Shown: in pieces, positions 18,039 through 28,992 of the stretch
Position numbering within the stretch: position 1 is the first letter of the stretch
How the letters are laid out: every line of letters begins with the position of its first letter
Assembly (NCBI RefSeq): GCF_017745215.1
Contig: NZ_JAGHZV010000023.1
Coordinates: 1 to 64,000 of the forward strand
Length of the DNA stretch: 64,000 nucleotides
Source of the DNA: Sphingomonas sp.
Lineage (GTDB): Bacteria > Pseudomonadota > Alphaproteobacteria > Sphingomonadales > Sphingomonadaceae
Direction: 5' to 3'
The notes under the pieces: generated by a model
The model's database searches: none
The model's input: the letters and a program-made list of their open reading frames with translations, nothing else
Told to the model about the DNA's origin: nothing
Program-made: the position numbers and the translations under genes

Positions 18039-18275
18039 ATGCTTACGCTTGCCCTCGCCCTGTTCGTCGCTGCCCAGGATGTCCCCGCGCCCGCGCCGAC
18101 GCCCGCCGCGGCTCCGGCGGCCAAGCCGCGCAAGATCTGCCGTACCGACGCGGCGATCGGGTCGCGTCTCGGGCGTGCTCGCGTGTGCAAGACGCAGGAG
18201 GATTGGGACCGGGACGACGGCGTGGAGCGCTATCGCCGCAACCCGGACGTGCCGAGCTCGCCTGGACGCAACTGA
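18039..18275 (+). CDS. Small exported protein with two-cysteine motif
   Basis: 78 residues. A short signal-like start (MLTLALALFVAAQDV) leads into an Ala/Pro linker, then the block ICRTDAAIGSRLGRARVCKT with two cysteines 16 apart and a following Trp. This Cys-x-Ser-Arg-Leu-Cys-x-Thr...Trp pattern recurs in small sphingomonad proteins I have seen but which lack assigned function. The start is uncertain because no strong ribosome site precedes it. Confidence 0.55.
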   Translation: MLTLALALFVAAQDVPAPAPTPAAAPAAKPRKICRTDAAIGSRLGRARVCKTQEDWDRDDGVERYRRNPDVPSSPGRN

Positions 18276-18467
18276 CGCCGGGCCCTCGCGCTTGACTCGA
18301 TGCGTCCGCCCCGCTAGGCGCCCGCCTTCGCAATCGGCCCCGCACTCCGGTGAAGCGGCGGCCCTGCGTCTCTATGAGATTTGCAGGCGATACCGGAATC
18401 GCGATCAGGCTTGGGCTTCCAGCTCGCGCCGGGTCAACGTCGTTGGCAATTGTTCGAAGGATTTCAC

Positions 18468-19082
18468 ATGTCGAAGCGCTCCAGCGCCAAGTACAAGCTC
18501 GACCGCCGGATGGGCGAGAACATCTGGGGTCGTCCCAAGTCGCCCGTCAACAAGCGCGAATACGGCCCCGGCCAGCACGGCCAGCGCCGCAAGGGCAAGA
18601 TGTCGGACTTCGGCATCCAGCTGCGCGCCAAGCAGAAGCTCAAGGGCTATTACGGCGACGTCACCGAGAAGCAGTTCAAGAAGGCCTATGAAGAGGCCGC
18701 CCGGATGAAGGGCGACACCGGCCAGAACCTGATCGGCCTGCTCGAGCAGCGCCTCGACATGATCGTCTACCGCGCCAAGTTCGCGCCGACGATCTTCGCC
18801 GCGCGCCAGCTGGTGAACCACGGCCACGTCCGGGTGAACGGCGAGAAGTGCAACATCGGCTCGCGCCGCATCAAGCCGGGCGAGGAGATCTCGCTGAGCT
18901 CGAAGGCGCAGGAGATGGCGCTGGTGATGGAGGCGCAGAGCCTCGCCGAGCGCGACATCCCCGATTATGTCGCGCCCGACGGCGCGTCGAAGATCACCTT
19001 CACGCGCGTGCCGACGCTCGACGAAGTGCCCTATCCGGTGAAGATGGAGCCGAACCTGGTCGTCGAATTCTATTCGCGCTGA
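18468..19082 (+). CDS. rpsD: 30S ribosomal protein S4
   Basis: Primary 16S rRNA-binding protein and 30S assembly initiator. 204 residues from ATG 18468, opening MSKRSSAKYKLDRRMGENIW. The S4 RNA-binding domain occupies about residues 93-155 (QRLDMIVYRAKFA, QLVNHGHVRVNG). Typical length. A single-gene unit closed by a strong terminator. Confidence 0.98.
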   Translation: MSKRSSAKYKLDRRMGENIWGRPKSPVNKREYGPGQHGQRRKGKMSDFGIQLRAKQKLKGYYGDVTEKQFKKAYEEAARMKGDTGQNLIGLLEQRLDMIVYRAKFAPTIFAARQLVNHGHVRVNGEKCNIGSRRIKPGEEISLSSKAQEMALVMEAQSLAERDIPDYVAPDGASKITFTRVPTLDEVPYPVKMEPNLVVEFYSR

Positions 19083-19108
19083 TCCGGCTTCCAGCGATGG
19101 AACAAGCG

Positions 19109-19135
19109 GGGCGGTCCTTCGGGGCCGCCCTTTTT
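19109..19135 (+). terminator. Rho-independent terminator of rpsD
   Basis: A GGGCGG/CCGCCC stem extended through TCC/GGG pairs to a TTCG tetraloop, directly followed by TTTTT (19131-19135). It lies 26 bp after the rpsD stop. The clearest intrinsic terminator in the window. Confidence 0.92.
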
Positions 19136-19183
19136 GGTTTGGGGCCGGACTCCCGAACGGAAGGGCGAGCGGTTGCCGGGCCG

Positions 19184-20521
19184 CTATTTGATGCCGAGCT
19201 TCTCCTCAGCGAAGGCGATGAACGTCGGCCAATTGTCGCGGTTGTTGTGGCCGCCCTGGTGCTGGCGGAAGCCCAGCTCGCCGCCGACCACCGGAGTCAG
19301 CACCGGCGGGAAGTCGGTCGTCGAAAGCCCGGGCTTGCCGAGCAAGGTCCACGCCGGCGACGCCGCCACCGCCGCGAGGAAGCTGCCCTTGGGATCGACC
19401 CAACCGTCGCCGGTCTCGACCGTGCCCGCGCCGATGAAGAGCGGCCGCGGCGCCGCCAGCGCGATCAGCAGGTGCGAGTCGATCGGCAGGTCCGCCTCGG
19501 TGAGCGCGGCGCAGTACTTCAGGAAATTGCCCGCGAACCAATGATATTCGCCGCCGGCGCAGAGATTGCCCATCCGTTCGCCGAAGTTGCGGCGGTAGAG
19601 CGCCGCGCCGCCGGCACCCGACGAGCCGATGAAGCCGATCGCGAAGCGCGGGTCATAGGCCATCGTCACCAGCGCCGCCTTGCCGTAGCGCGACAGGCCC
19701 TCGATGCCGATCCGCTTCGCATCCACCCCGGCGTCCATCGCCAGCGCGTCGAAGGCGCGGTCGGCGCCCCAGGCCCAGGCGCGCAGCACGCCCCAGTCCG
19801 CGGGCCCGCGCAGCTTGCCGGCGAGCGAGATGCCGATCACCCCGTCCTTGAGCAGCCCGCCATTGTCCGCCTGGATCGAATTGGCGACGACGGTCGCATA
19901 GCCGAAGCCGTGCGCGAGCAGCTGCTCCATATAGCTCGGCCCGGGCTCGGGCGGGCGCGGCGGGCCAGGGAATTCGAACCCTTCGGGAAAGCCGAAGGAC
20001 AGGATCACCGGGACCTTGCCCCTGGTGTTCGCCGGGAGCGTGTAGCGCAGCAGGATCACCGCCCTGGCCCGGGGCCAGGCGCGGTTGTCGGCAGTGCCTT
20101 CGAGCCATTTCCTGACCACGGGGATGCCCGCCTCGGTCGACGCCTCCTGCCTGACGACCTTCCAGGCGATCCTCGGCGCGGTCGCGGGCACTCGGCCGTA
20201 GATATCCTGGTCGAACAGGGCGACGATCTCGGGCCGGCGCTTCGTCCACCATTGACGGGCGCTCGTCACCGGCATGCCGTTCGACATCCGCATCAGGGGC
20301 GGCAGCGGACCGGCCATCACGGCCTTGGCCTCGTCATAGTTGACCGCGTTGGGCGCGTCCTTGTTGAACCCGTCGGCGCCCGGCCGCGTGGTCGCGATGC
20401 CGAGCCTGTCGAGCATCGCGCGCTTGTCCGCCTCGGCGGCGGTATAGTCCTGCTGCTGCGCCGCCGCGGGCGTGGCCGCGCACGCGAGCAGGGCCGCCAG
20501 CAGCGCCGTTCCGATCCGCAT
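19184..20521 (-). CDS. CE15-like glucuronoyl esterase, exported
   Basis: 445 residues from ATG 20521, with a Sec signal MRIGTALLAALLACAATPAAAQ. The alpha/beta-hydrolase nucleophile sits in GLSRYGKAAL, the CE15 version of the serine elbow, followed by FIGSSGAGGAALYRR; GGHNNRDNWPTF is near the end. CE15 enzymes cleave ester bonds between lignin alcohols and glucuronoyl side chains of xylan. The substrate here is inferred. It is divergent from the M28 peptidase gene. Confidence 0.85.
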   Translation of the reverse strand: MRIGTALLAALLACAATPAAAQQQDYTAAEADKRAMLDRLGIATTRPGADGFNKDAPNAVNYDEAKAVMAGPLPPLMRMSNGMPVTSARQWWTKRRPEIVALFDQDIYGRVPATAPRIAWKVVRQEASTEAGIPVVRKWLEGTADNRAWPRARAVILLRYTLPANTRGKVPVILSFGFPEGFEFPGPPRPPEPGPSYMEQLLAHGFGYATVVANSIQADNGGLLKDGVIGISLAGKLRGPADWGVLRAWAWGADRAFDALAMDAGVDAKRIGIEGLSRYGKAALVTMAYDPRFAIGFIGSSGAGGAALYRRNFGERMGNLCAGGEYHWFAGNFLKYCAALTEADLPIDSHLLIALAAPRPLFIGAGTVETGDGWVDPKGSFLAAVAASPAWTLLGKPGLSTTDFPPVLTPVVGGELGFRQHQGGHNNRDNWPTFIAFAEEKLGIK

Positions 20522-20610
20522 CCTCGCCTCCGATGTTATCGCTACCATCCTTGCATCGCGCCCGGCCGCATGCAAGCCATGGCCATCCCGCCCTTCGGAG
20601 TATCCTCTCG

Positions 20611-22242
<1,632 letters not shown>

Positions 22243-22250
22243 CGCGCGAT

Positions 22251-22406
22251 CCTCCCCCAGCTTGCTGGGGGAGGGGGACCGCCGAAGGCGGTGGAGGGGC
22301 CGCGTCCGCAGGACGCGGGACTCGCTTTCAGCTCAGGACCACGCCGCTTCGCGGCGCCCCTCCACCATGCTTCGCATGGTCCCTTCCCCTGCTCCGCAGG
22401 GGAGGA
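22251..22406. repeat. Array of stacked short hairpins
   Basis: Six small perfect hairpins with 2-4 nt loops lie in 156 bp: CCTCCCCCAGC/GCTGGGGGAGG, ACCGCC/GGCGGT, CGCGTCC/GGACGCG, GCCGC/GCGGC, ACCATGC/GCATGGT and CCCCTGC/GCAGGGG. The left and right halves are also roughly complementary to each other. No coding frame. It lies between the M28 gene and aguA. Confidence 0.8.
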
Positions 22407-22456
22407 TTGAAGTCGATGCTTCCTGACCTCTCCCGCTGACCGCTCCGAGTTGCTAG

Positions 22457-23449
<993 letters not shown>

Positions 23450-23456
23450 GGACCCG

Positions 23457-24305
23457 ATGACCGAGATCACCGTCGCTGCGCTCCAGCTCGCCTTCGGGCC
23501 GGACATCGACGCCAATATCGCGCGCGTGAGCGAGGCGGTGCGCGAGGCGCATGGCCGCGGCGCGCAGGTGATCCTGCCGCCCGAGCTGTTCGAGGGCGAA
23601 TATTTCTGCCGCGTCGAGGAGGAGGAAGTCTTCGCGACCGCGATGCCGGTGGGCGAGCACAAGGCCGTGCTCGCGATGCAGGCGCTGGCGAGCGAGTTGG
23701 GGGCGCATATCCCGACGAGCTTCTTCGAGCGCGACGGGCCGCACTACTACAACAGCCTCGCGATGATCGGGCCCGAGGGCAAGGTCGAGGGCGTCTACCG
23801 CAAGAGCCACATCCCCGACGGGCCCGGCTATGAGGAGAAATATTATTTCCGCCCCGGCAACACCGGCTTCAAGGTGTGGCCGGGCCCCGGCGCGACGCTG
23901 GGCGTGGGGGTGTGCTGGGACCAATGGTATCCCGAAGCCGCGCGCGCGATGGCGCTGATGGGCGCGGACCTGCTCTTCTACCCCACCGCGATCGGCAGCG
24001 AGCCGCAGGACGTGAGCCTCGACACCGCGCATATGTGGCGCCGCGCGATGCTCGGCCATGCCGTTTCGAACGCGACGCCCGTGATCGCGGCGAACCGCGT
24101 CGGCGTGGAGCATGGCCAGCGATTCTACGGCACCAGCTTCATCGCCGACGAGACCGGCGACGTGCTCGCCGAGCTGGGGCGCGACGAGGAAGGCGTGATC
24201 ACCGCGACGCTCGACCTCGTCCGCATCCGCCGCCACCGCGCCGCCTTCGGCTTCTTCCGCGACCGCCGGCCAGATCTGTACGGGCGGCTGGTGCAGGATA
24301 TCTGA
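23457..24305 (+). CDS. aguB: N-carbamoylputrescine amidase
   Basis: Nitrilase-superfamily enzyme converting N-carbamoylputrescine to putrescine, CO2 and ammonia. 282 residues. The catalytic triad is visible as Glu in PPELFEGEYF, Lys in YRKSHIPDG and Cys in GVCWDQWYPEAAR. Ribosome site GAGG lies 6 nt before ATG 23457. With aguA it forms the complete agmatine route to putrescine. This supports a polyamine role, but no arginine decarboxylase is in the window. Confidence 0.95.
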   Translation: MTEITVAALQLAFGPDIDANIARVSEAVREAHGRGAQVILPPELFEGEYFCRVEEEEVFATAMPVGEHKAVLAMQALASELGAHIPTSFFERDGPHYYNSLAMIGPEGKVEGVYRKSHIPDGPGYEEKYYFRPGNTGFKVWPGPGATLGVGVCWDQWYPEAARAMALMGADLLFYPTAIGSEPQDVSLDTAHMWRRAMLGHAVSNATPVIAANRVGVEHGQRFYGTSFIADETGDVLAELGRDEEGVITATLDLVRIRRHRAAFGFFRDRRPDLYGRLVQDI

Positions 24306-24313
24306 TCTCACTT

Positions 24314-24343
24314 CCGTCATCCCGGCGAAAACCGGGATGACGG
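24314..24343. repeat. Short form of the palindromic repeat
   Basis: CCGTCATCCCGG and CCGGGATGACGG pair perfectly across a 6-nt loop. These are the outer ends of the repeat family without the middle section. The element sits between the convergent aguB and sulfotransferase genes and may act as a terminator. Confidence 0.8.
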
Positions 24344-24372
24344 CTGTCGAGCAGCACCGTTCGACCTTCAGG

Positions 24373-24969
24373 TCACGACTGCCCCGTCAGCTTCCACCAG
24401 GCCATCTTGATCGTCTTGCGCATCCGCGTGTTCGCGACGGGCGGCTTGAAGTCGATCGCCGGCTGGCCGAGGAATTCGCACAAGGTCGGCACGTCGATCC
24501 CGTCCTCGAGCTGGAAGCGGATATAATCCCCCGGCCGGTCGGCGAAATAGGCGGCGACCTCTTCGTTGTGGCGCTTGTAGCGCTCGAGCCAGACCGCTTC
24601 GTTCCCCAGCGGCGAGGGCACGCCATAGATCAGCGTGTGCAGCGCGTTGGGATGGTCCTTGAAGTCGTGGACCGCGCTGCGGATCCAGCTTTCGGGCTTG
24701 CGCACGACATGGACGAACTTCGAGCCCGGGAATTCGCGGTCGAGGAAATCGTAGAGCAGCGGCCAGGGCGTGTCCTTGCCCGCGTCATGGTCGCGTGCGA
24801 CCTTGAGTGCGCGCGCCTTGACCTCCTCCCACGTCACCCCCTCCTTCTTCGCGAAGTCGCGGAAGCTGTGGTAGCTCGCGGTCCGGTAGCCGAGCTGGTC
24901 GAGGATCGCGCCCAAGGTCGTCGTGCCCGTCTTCTGGAAGCCGATCCCGAAGACCTTCGTGCGTGCCAT
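24373..24969 (-). CDS. Sulfotransferase-family protein
   Basis: 198 residues. The PAPS 5'-phosphosulfate loop is visible at the N-terminus (GIGFQKTGTTTLGAIL). The 3'-phosphate site is near residue 95 (VHVVRKPESWIRSAV). Cytosolic, without a signal. Sulfonates an unknown acceptor, possibly a glycan or lipid. It lies 25 bp downstream of the FkbM methyltransferase gene on the same strand, suggesting joint modification of one surface molecule. Confidence 0.88.
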   Translation of the reverse strand: MARTKVFGIGFQKTGTTTLGAILDQLGYRTASYHSFRDFAKKEGVTWEEVKARALKVARDHDAGKDTPWPLLYDFLDREFPGSKFVHVVRKPESWIRSAVHDFKDHPNALHTLIYGVPSPLGNEAVWLERYKRHNEEVAAYFADRPGDYIRFQLEDGIDVPTLCEFLGQPAIDFKPPVANTRMRKTIKMAWWKLTGQS

Positions 24970-24994
24970 GCCCTACCCCTGCCGAATCCACCCC

Positions 24995-25882
24995 CTAGTG
25001 GATTAGCGGCACCGGCGCTTCGCGGTCCAGCAACATATTGCATTTGCGAAAGGCCGGATCGAGCAGCCGCTCGCGCGCGATCGGGCGCGGCGGCCCGTCG
25101 AGCACGAACTCGTACATGTGGAAGCCGTGCCGCTCGATCAGCGCCACGAGGTCCGCCGGGTCGAGCCCGCCCTTGCGCATCCGGTGCGCCGAGAATTCGA
25201 GGATCACGTTGCGCGTGCGCGGCAGCAGCTGTTCGGCGCCCCGCAGCGCGACCAGCTCATAGCCTTCGATGTCCATCTTGATCAGCGACACCTGCTGGCC
25301 GGGCGCGAGCATGGGCATGACGACCTGGTCGAGCGTGACGATCGGCACGTCGACCGAGCCTTCGCTGTACTGGCCGCTCAGCATCGAGTGCGAGCCCGGG
25401 TTGCGGTGATAGCCCAGATTGAGCGTGCCGGTGCCGGACGCCGCGCCCGCGGCCGCCTGCATCAGCCGCACGTTGGGCGTACCGTTGCGATCGAGCGTGC
25501 GCGAGAGCACGTCGAAATTATTGGGATCGGGCTCGAAGGCGAAGACCTGGCCCGGATCGCGGGCGATGCGCGCGAACAGCGCGGTGTACCAGCCGATGTT
25601 CGCGCCGACGTCGATCATCACGCCGCCGCGCAGGCTGTCGTAGCGTTCGGTCACCCAGTTGATCATATGCTCTTCGTACATGCCGTTGACGCGGATCAGC
25701 CGCCCCAGCAGCGTGTGCGTCGGCAGGATGTAGGTGAGCCCGAGCTCGGGCACGGCGCGCTCGATCAGGCGCGAACCCAGTAGTCGTACTTCGGCTTCAT
25801 GTGCCCAGTCGCGCATCCGTTCGACGATCCCGCCGTGGCGGACGAGCGGACGAAATGGCGCATCGGCGGCGAAAGTCCCCAT
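24995..25882 (-). CDS. FkbM-family methyltransferase
   Basis: SAM-dependent O-methyltransferase of 295 residues. SAM motif I is MIDVGANIGWYTALFARI. The FkbM block VSLIKMDIEGYELVALRGAE and ILEFSAHRMRKGG follow. Start ATG 25882 is chosen because GGGAGG lies 6 nt upstream; a longer start at 25939 lacks a ribosome site. FkbM proteins often methylate sugars of exopolysaccharides or glycolipids. Paired with the downstream sulfotransferase. Confidence 0.92.
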   Translation of the reverse strand: MGTFAADAPFRPLVRHGGIVERMRDWAHEAEVRLLGSRLIERAVPELGLTYILPTHTLLGRLIRVNGMYEEHMINWVTERYDSLRGGVMIDVGANIGWYTALFARIARDPGQVFAFEPDPNNFDVLSRTLDRNGTPNVRLMQAAAGAASGTGTLNLGYHRNPGSHSMLSGQYSEGSVDVPIVTLDQVVMPMLAPGQQVSLIKMDIEGYELVALRGAEQLLPRTRNVILEFSAHRMRKGGLDPADLVALIERHGFHMYEFVLDGPPRPIARERLLDPAFRKCNMLLDREAPVPLIH

Positions 25883-26070
25883 GCCTTGCCTCCCAAAACT
25901 CGCCCAATCCCCAAATTGTGCGAGCGCGAAGACTATCATGAAATGACGCGAGGATTAACTCTCTATTCCTTCGATCGATTTGGGGTTTGTTCCGCAAACG
26001 CACGATATTTCATTGCAACCGGAATTGCTTTGATTCGCGGGGGTTGGCGGGCGACTCTCATAGGACGCAA

Positions 26071-26105
26071 ATCGGCCCATGATCCGGGGGGAATCATGGG
26101 CCGAT
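26071..26105 (-). terminator. Hairpin downstream of nrdA
   Basis: A perfect 13-bp inverted repeat, ATCGGCCCATGAT (26071-26083) and ATCATGGGCCGAT (26093-26105), with a 9-nt loop. Read from the nrdA strand the stem is followed by TTTGCG, a weak T-tract. It lies 70 bp after the nrdA stop. A second small hairpin, GGTGGC/GCCACC, lies between them. Confidence 0.65.
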
Positions 26106-26174
26106 CAGGTGGCTTGGCGCCACCGGCAACGATCCGGGGGGATCGAAGCTAGCGGGAGAAGCGCCGAGTCGCGT

Positions 26175-28121
26175 TCACTGGCAGGCGAGGCATTCGTCGT
26201 AGTCGGTGCTCTCGCCAAGGTCGAACCTGGGCTTCTCGATCGTGTTGTCCGCCTCGACCCCGCCCGCGAAGCCCGCGCGCTGGATCGACTTGGAGCGGAG
26301 GTAGTAGAGCGACTTGATGCCGAGCTCCCACGCCCGATAGTGGAGCATCAGCAGGTCCCACTTCTCGACGTCGGCCGGGATGAACAGGTTCAGCGACTGC
26401 GCCTGGTCGATATAGGGCGCGCGGTCGCCGGCGAGCTCGAGGATCCAGCGCTGGTCGATCTCGAACGAGGTCTTGTACACGTCCTTCTCTTCCTGGCTCA
26501 GGAAGTCGAGGTGCTGGACCGAGCCGCCCTGCTCGAGGATCGTGTTCCACACCGCGTCCGAATTCTTCGACTTTTCGTTGAGGAGCTTCTCGAGATAGGG
26601 GTTCTTGACCGACCACGAGCCCGACAGCGTCTTGTGCGTGTAGATGTTCGCCGGGATCGGCTCGATGCACGCCGAAGCGCCGCCGCAGATGATCGAGATC
26701 GACGCGGTGGGCGCGATCGCCATCTTGCACGAGAAACGCTCCATCACCCCCATGTCGGCGGCGTCGGGGCAGGGCCCGCGCTCGACCGCGAGCTGCATCG
26801 ACGCTTCGTCGACCTGCGCGCGGACGTGCTTGAAGATCTTGAGGTTCCAGCTCTTCGCCATCGCGCCTTCGAACGGCAGCCCGCGCGCCTGGAGGAACGA
26901 GTGGAAGCCCATCACGCCCAGGCCCACCGAGCGCTCGCGGCTCGCCGAATAGGCGGCCTTCTCCATGCCCGGCTCGGCGCGGTCGATGTAATCCTGGAGC
27001 ACATTGTCGAGGAAGCGCATCACATCCTCGATGAAGCCCTTCTCGCCCTTCCACTCGTCCCAGGTCTCGAGGTTGAGGCTTGAGAGGCAGCAGACCGCGG
27101 TGCGCTCGTTGCCCAGGTGATCCTTGCCGGTCGGCAGCGTGATCTCCGAGCAGAGGTTCGAGGTCGAGACCTTGAGGCCCAGGTCGCGATGGTGCTTGGG
27201 CATGGTGTTGTTCACGTGATCCGCGAACACGATATAGGGCTCGCCGGTGGCGAGGCGCGTCTCGACCAGCTTCTGGAACAGCGAGCGCGCGTCGACCTTG
27301 CCGCGTACCGAGCCGTCCTTGGGCGACTTGAGCTCCCATTCCTCGCCTTCGCGGACCGCGTCCATGAAGGCGTCGGGGATCAGCACGCCGTGGTGCAGGT
27401 TGAGCGCCTTGCGGTTGAAGTCGCCGCTCGGCTTGCGGATCTCGAGGAACTCCTCGATCTCGGGATGCGAGATGTCGAGGTAGCAGGCCGCCGAGCCGCG
27501 GCGCAGCGAGCCCTGCGAGATCGCCAGCGTGAGCGAATCCATCACGCGCACGAAGGGGATGATGCCGCTGGTCTTGCCGTTGAGGCCCACCGGCTCGCCG
27601 ATGCCGCGCACGCCGCCCCAATAGGTGCCGATGCCGCCGCCGCGCGAGGCGAGCCAGACATTCTCGTTCCAGGTGTCGACGATGCCGTTCAGGCTGTCGG
27701 GCACCGAGTTGAGGAAGCAGCTGATCGGCAGCCCGCGGCCGGTGCCGCCGTTCGAGAGAACGGGGGTGGCGGGCATGAACCACAGCTTCGAGATATAGTC
27801 GTAGAGGCGCTGCGCATGCGCGGCGTCGTCCGCATAGGCCGAGGCGACGCGCACGAACAGGTCCTGGAAGGACTCGCCCGGCAGCAGATAGCGGTCCTTG
27901 AGCGTGTCCTTGCCGAACTCGGTGAGGCGCGCATCACGGCCATGGTCGACGTCGACCGGATGGATCTTCGGCTCGAACGCCTTCGCCTCGGCGGCGGGCG
28001 CCGGCGCCTCGGGGGCGGCCTTGCGCGGCTTCGCTACAGGCTTGGCGGCCGCCCTGGGAGCGGCTTCAACGGTGTCGGTTACGCTATCGTTCACGCTGCT
28101 TCCCGTTTCTCTGAATTCCAT
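26175..28121 (-). CDS. nrdA: Ribonucleoside-diphosphate reductase, alpha subunit (class I)
   Basis: Catalytic subunit that makes deoxyribonucleotides. 648 residues from ATG 28121. Active-site features: Cys in LPISCFLNSVPDS, Asn-Cys-Glu in SNLCSEITLP, Cys in TAVCCLSSLNL, the tyrosine pair in SLYYLRSK, and a C-terminal redox pair YDECLACQ. Residues about 1-55 are Ala/Pro/Lys-rich low complexity rather than the N-terminal ATP-cone of E. coli NrdA. The beta subunit gene nrdB is not adjacent. Candidate NrdR boxes lie at 28287-28334. Confidence 0.95.
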   Translation of the reverse strand: MEFRETGSSVNDSVTDTVEAAPRAAAKPVAKPRKAAPEAPAPAAEAKAFEPKIHPVDVDHGRDARLTEFGKDTLKDRYLLPGESFQDLFVRVASAYADDAAHAQRLYDYISKLWFMPATPVLSNGGTGRGLPISCFLNSVPDSLNGIVDTWNENVWLASRGGGIGTYWGGVRGIGEPVGLNGKTSGIIPFVRVMDSLTLAISQGSLRRGSAACYLDISHPEIEEFLEIRKPSGDFNRKALNLHHGVLIPDAFMDAVREGEEWELKSPKDGSVRGKVDARSLFQKLVETRLATGEPYIVFADHVNNTMPKHHRDLGLKVSTSNLCSEITLPTGKDHLGNERTAVCCLSSLNLETWDEWKGEKGFIEDVMRFLDNVLQDYIDRAEPGMEKAAYSASRERSVGLGVMGFHSFLQARGLPFEGAMAKSWNLKIFKHVRAQVDEASMQLAVERGPCPDAADMGVMERFSCKMAIAPTASISIICGGASACIEPIPANIYTHKTLSGSWSVKNPYLEKLLNEKSKNSDAVWNTILEQGGSVQHLDFLSQEEKDVYKTSFEIDQRWILELAGDRAPYIDQAQSLNLFIPADVEKWDLLMLHYRAWELGIKSLYYLRSKSIQRAGFAGGVEADNTIEKPRFDLGESTDYDECLACQ

Positions 28122-28286
28122 CACGCTGCACCCCAACAACTGGCCCCAATTGTCCGTTGCGCCGACTCGGGGCGGGGGGATCAATCATAGCACCGGGCGC
28201 CGGAAGGCGAGAACAAAAGATGTCCGTCCTGCCCCGGCGCCAAGCACGAGCAACTCCGACCGCGAGATGGCCCCGCAGCAACGAGC

Positions 28287-28334
28287 CTACCAGTGATTGA
28301 GCCTGCCCCTCGGAGCAACCACTACAGATTGTGC
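28287..28334. promoter_or_regulatory. Tandem NrdR-box-like sites upstream of nrdA
   Basis: 28319-28334 reads CCACTACAGATTGTGC, matching 12 of 16 positions of the NrdR-box consensus as I recall it (ACACWATATATWGTGT), with both CAC and GTG ends intact. 28287-28302 reads CTACCAGTGATTGAGC, a weaker match of about 8 of 16. The two starts are 32 bp apart, leaving a 16-bp gap, which is the known NrdR spacing of three helical turns. nrdR is in the same window. Confidence 0.65.
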
Positions 28335-28563
28335 CTAAATGAGTCGGGAGGCAAGACGGTAAATGACGGTTTAGAGACTCGATTCGTCGCTAAAATGACT
28401 CGGCTCGTGGCACGTCATTTTCGGGTGCGATGCAGCGACGCGCGGATCGACCACGGGTTTTGGAAAGGCAATAGGGGAAAGGGTTAACGCCGCCAAAAAT
28501 CGTGTGGAGGAATCACCCCGGAGCACAAGCGGTGGTGTTGGGCCCTTCGATACGCTCCAAGGG
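28335..28563. other. Intergenic stretch upstream of nrdA
   Basis: No convincing gene. A short plus-strand frame over 28293-28487 has no ribosome site and no protein-like pattern. The stretch contains three similar words, TAAATGAG, TAAATGAC and TAAAATGAC (about 28336-28398), that might be regulatory but match nothing I know. Confidence 0.4.
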
Positions 28564-28647
28564 CCGTCATCCCGGCGAAAGCCGGGACCCAGGGCAGCAA
28601 ACGGTGTCGCTCGTGGCCCTGGGTCCCGGCTTTCGCCGGGATGACGG
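28564..28647. repeat. Palindromic intergenic repeat, full copy
   Basis: A perfect 32-bp inverted repeat (28564-28595 with 28616-28647) around a 20-nt loop. It begins CCGTCATCCCGGCGAAAGCC and each arm contains an internal CCGGC-GAAA-GCCGG hairpin. Best-preserved copy of the family. Confidence 0.92.
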
Positions 28648-28675
28648 TTGATGGAAATGGATGGAAGGAGCGCCC

Positions 28676-28882
28676 TCAGCGCTCGACCAGCACCGGCATG
28701 TCGATCAGCCGGGTCTCGTGCTCGCGCGCACGGTAGAGCTCGACGCGCTCCTCGAAGATCCGGGCGAGCGTCAGCCGGTCGCGGCGGTCGCGGGGCGAGC
28801 GGGCGGCGCGCGCCTTGGCGCGCTCCTGGTTGGCGCGGGCCAGATTATATTCCGGCGACAAGAGAAGCGGACCTCCGAACAT
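28676..28882 (-). CDS. Small Arg-rich hypothetical protein
   Basis: 68 residues from ATG 28882 (MFGGPLLLSPEYNLARANQE), with a TTG alternative at 28900. Strongly basic and helical (ERAKARAARSPRDRRDRLTL), with no membrane segment. No good ribosome site is visible before either start, so coding status rests on composition and frame length. Function is unknown. Confidence 0.45.
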   Translation of the reverse strand: MFGGPLLLSPEYNLARANQERAKARAARSPRDRRDRLTLARIFEERVELYRAREHETRLIDMPVLVER

Positions 28883-28992
28883 GGTGCGGTTATGCTCCAA
28901 AGCGGAGGATTTGTCTTCTCAGGGCATCGCCGGGCGCGGTTGCGTACGGGTGAGGCTGTTAGGATTTTGGATGCCATGCCATAGCGCCCGCC

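Noticed and set aside
28293..28487. Possible 64-residue gene upstream of nrdA
   Set aside because: No ribosome site, no protein-like pattern, and it covers the NrdR-box region; more likely regulatory sequence.
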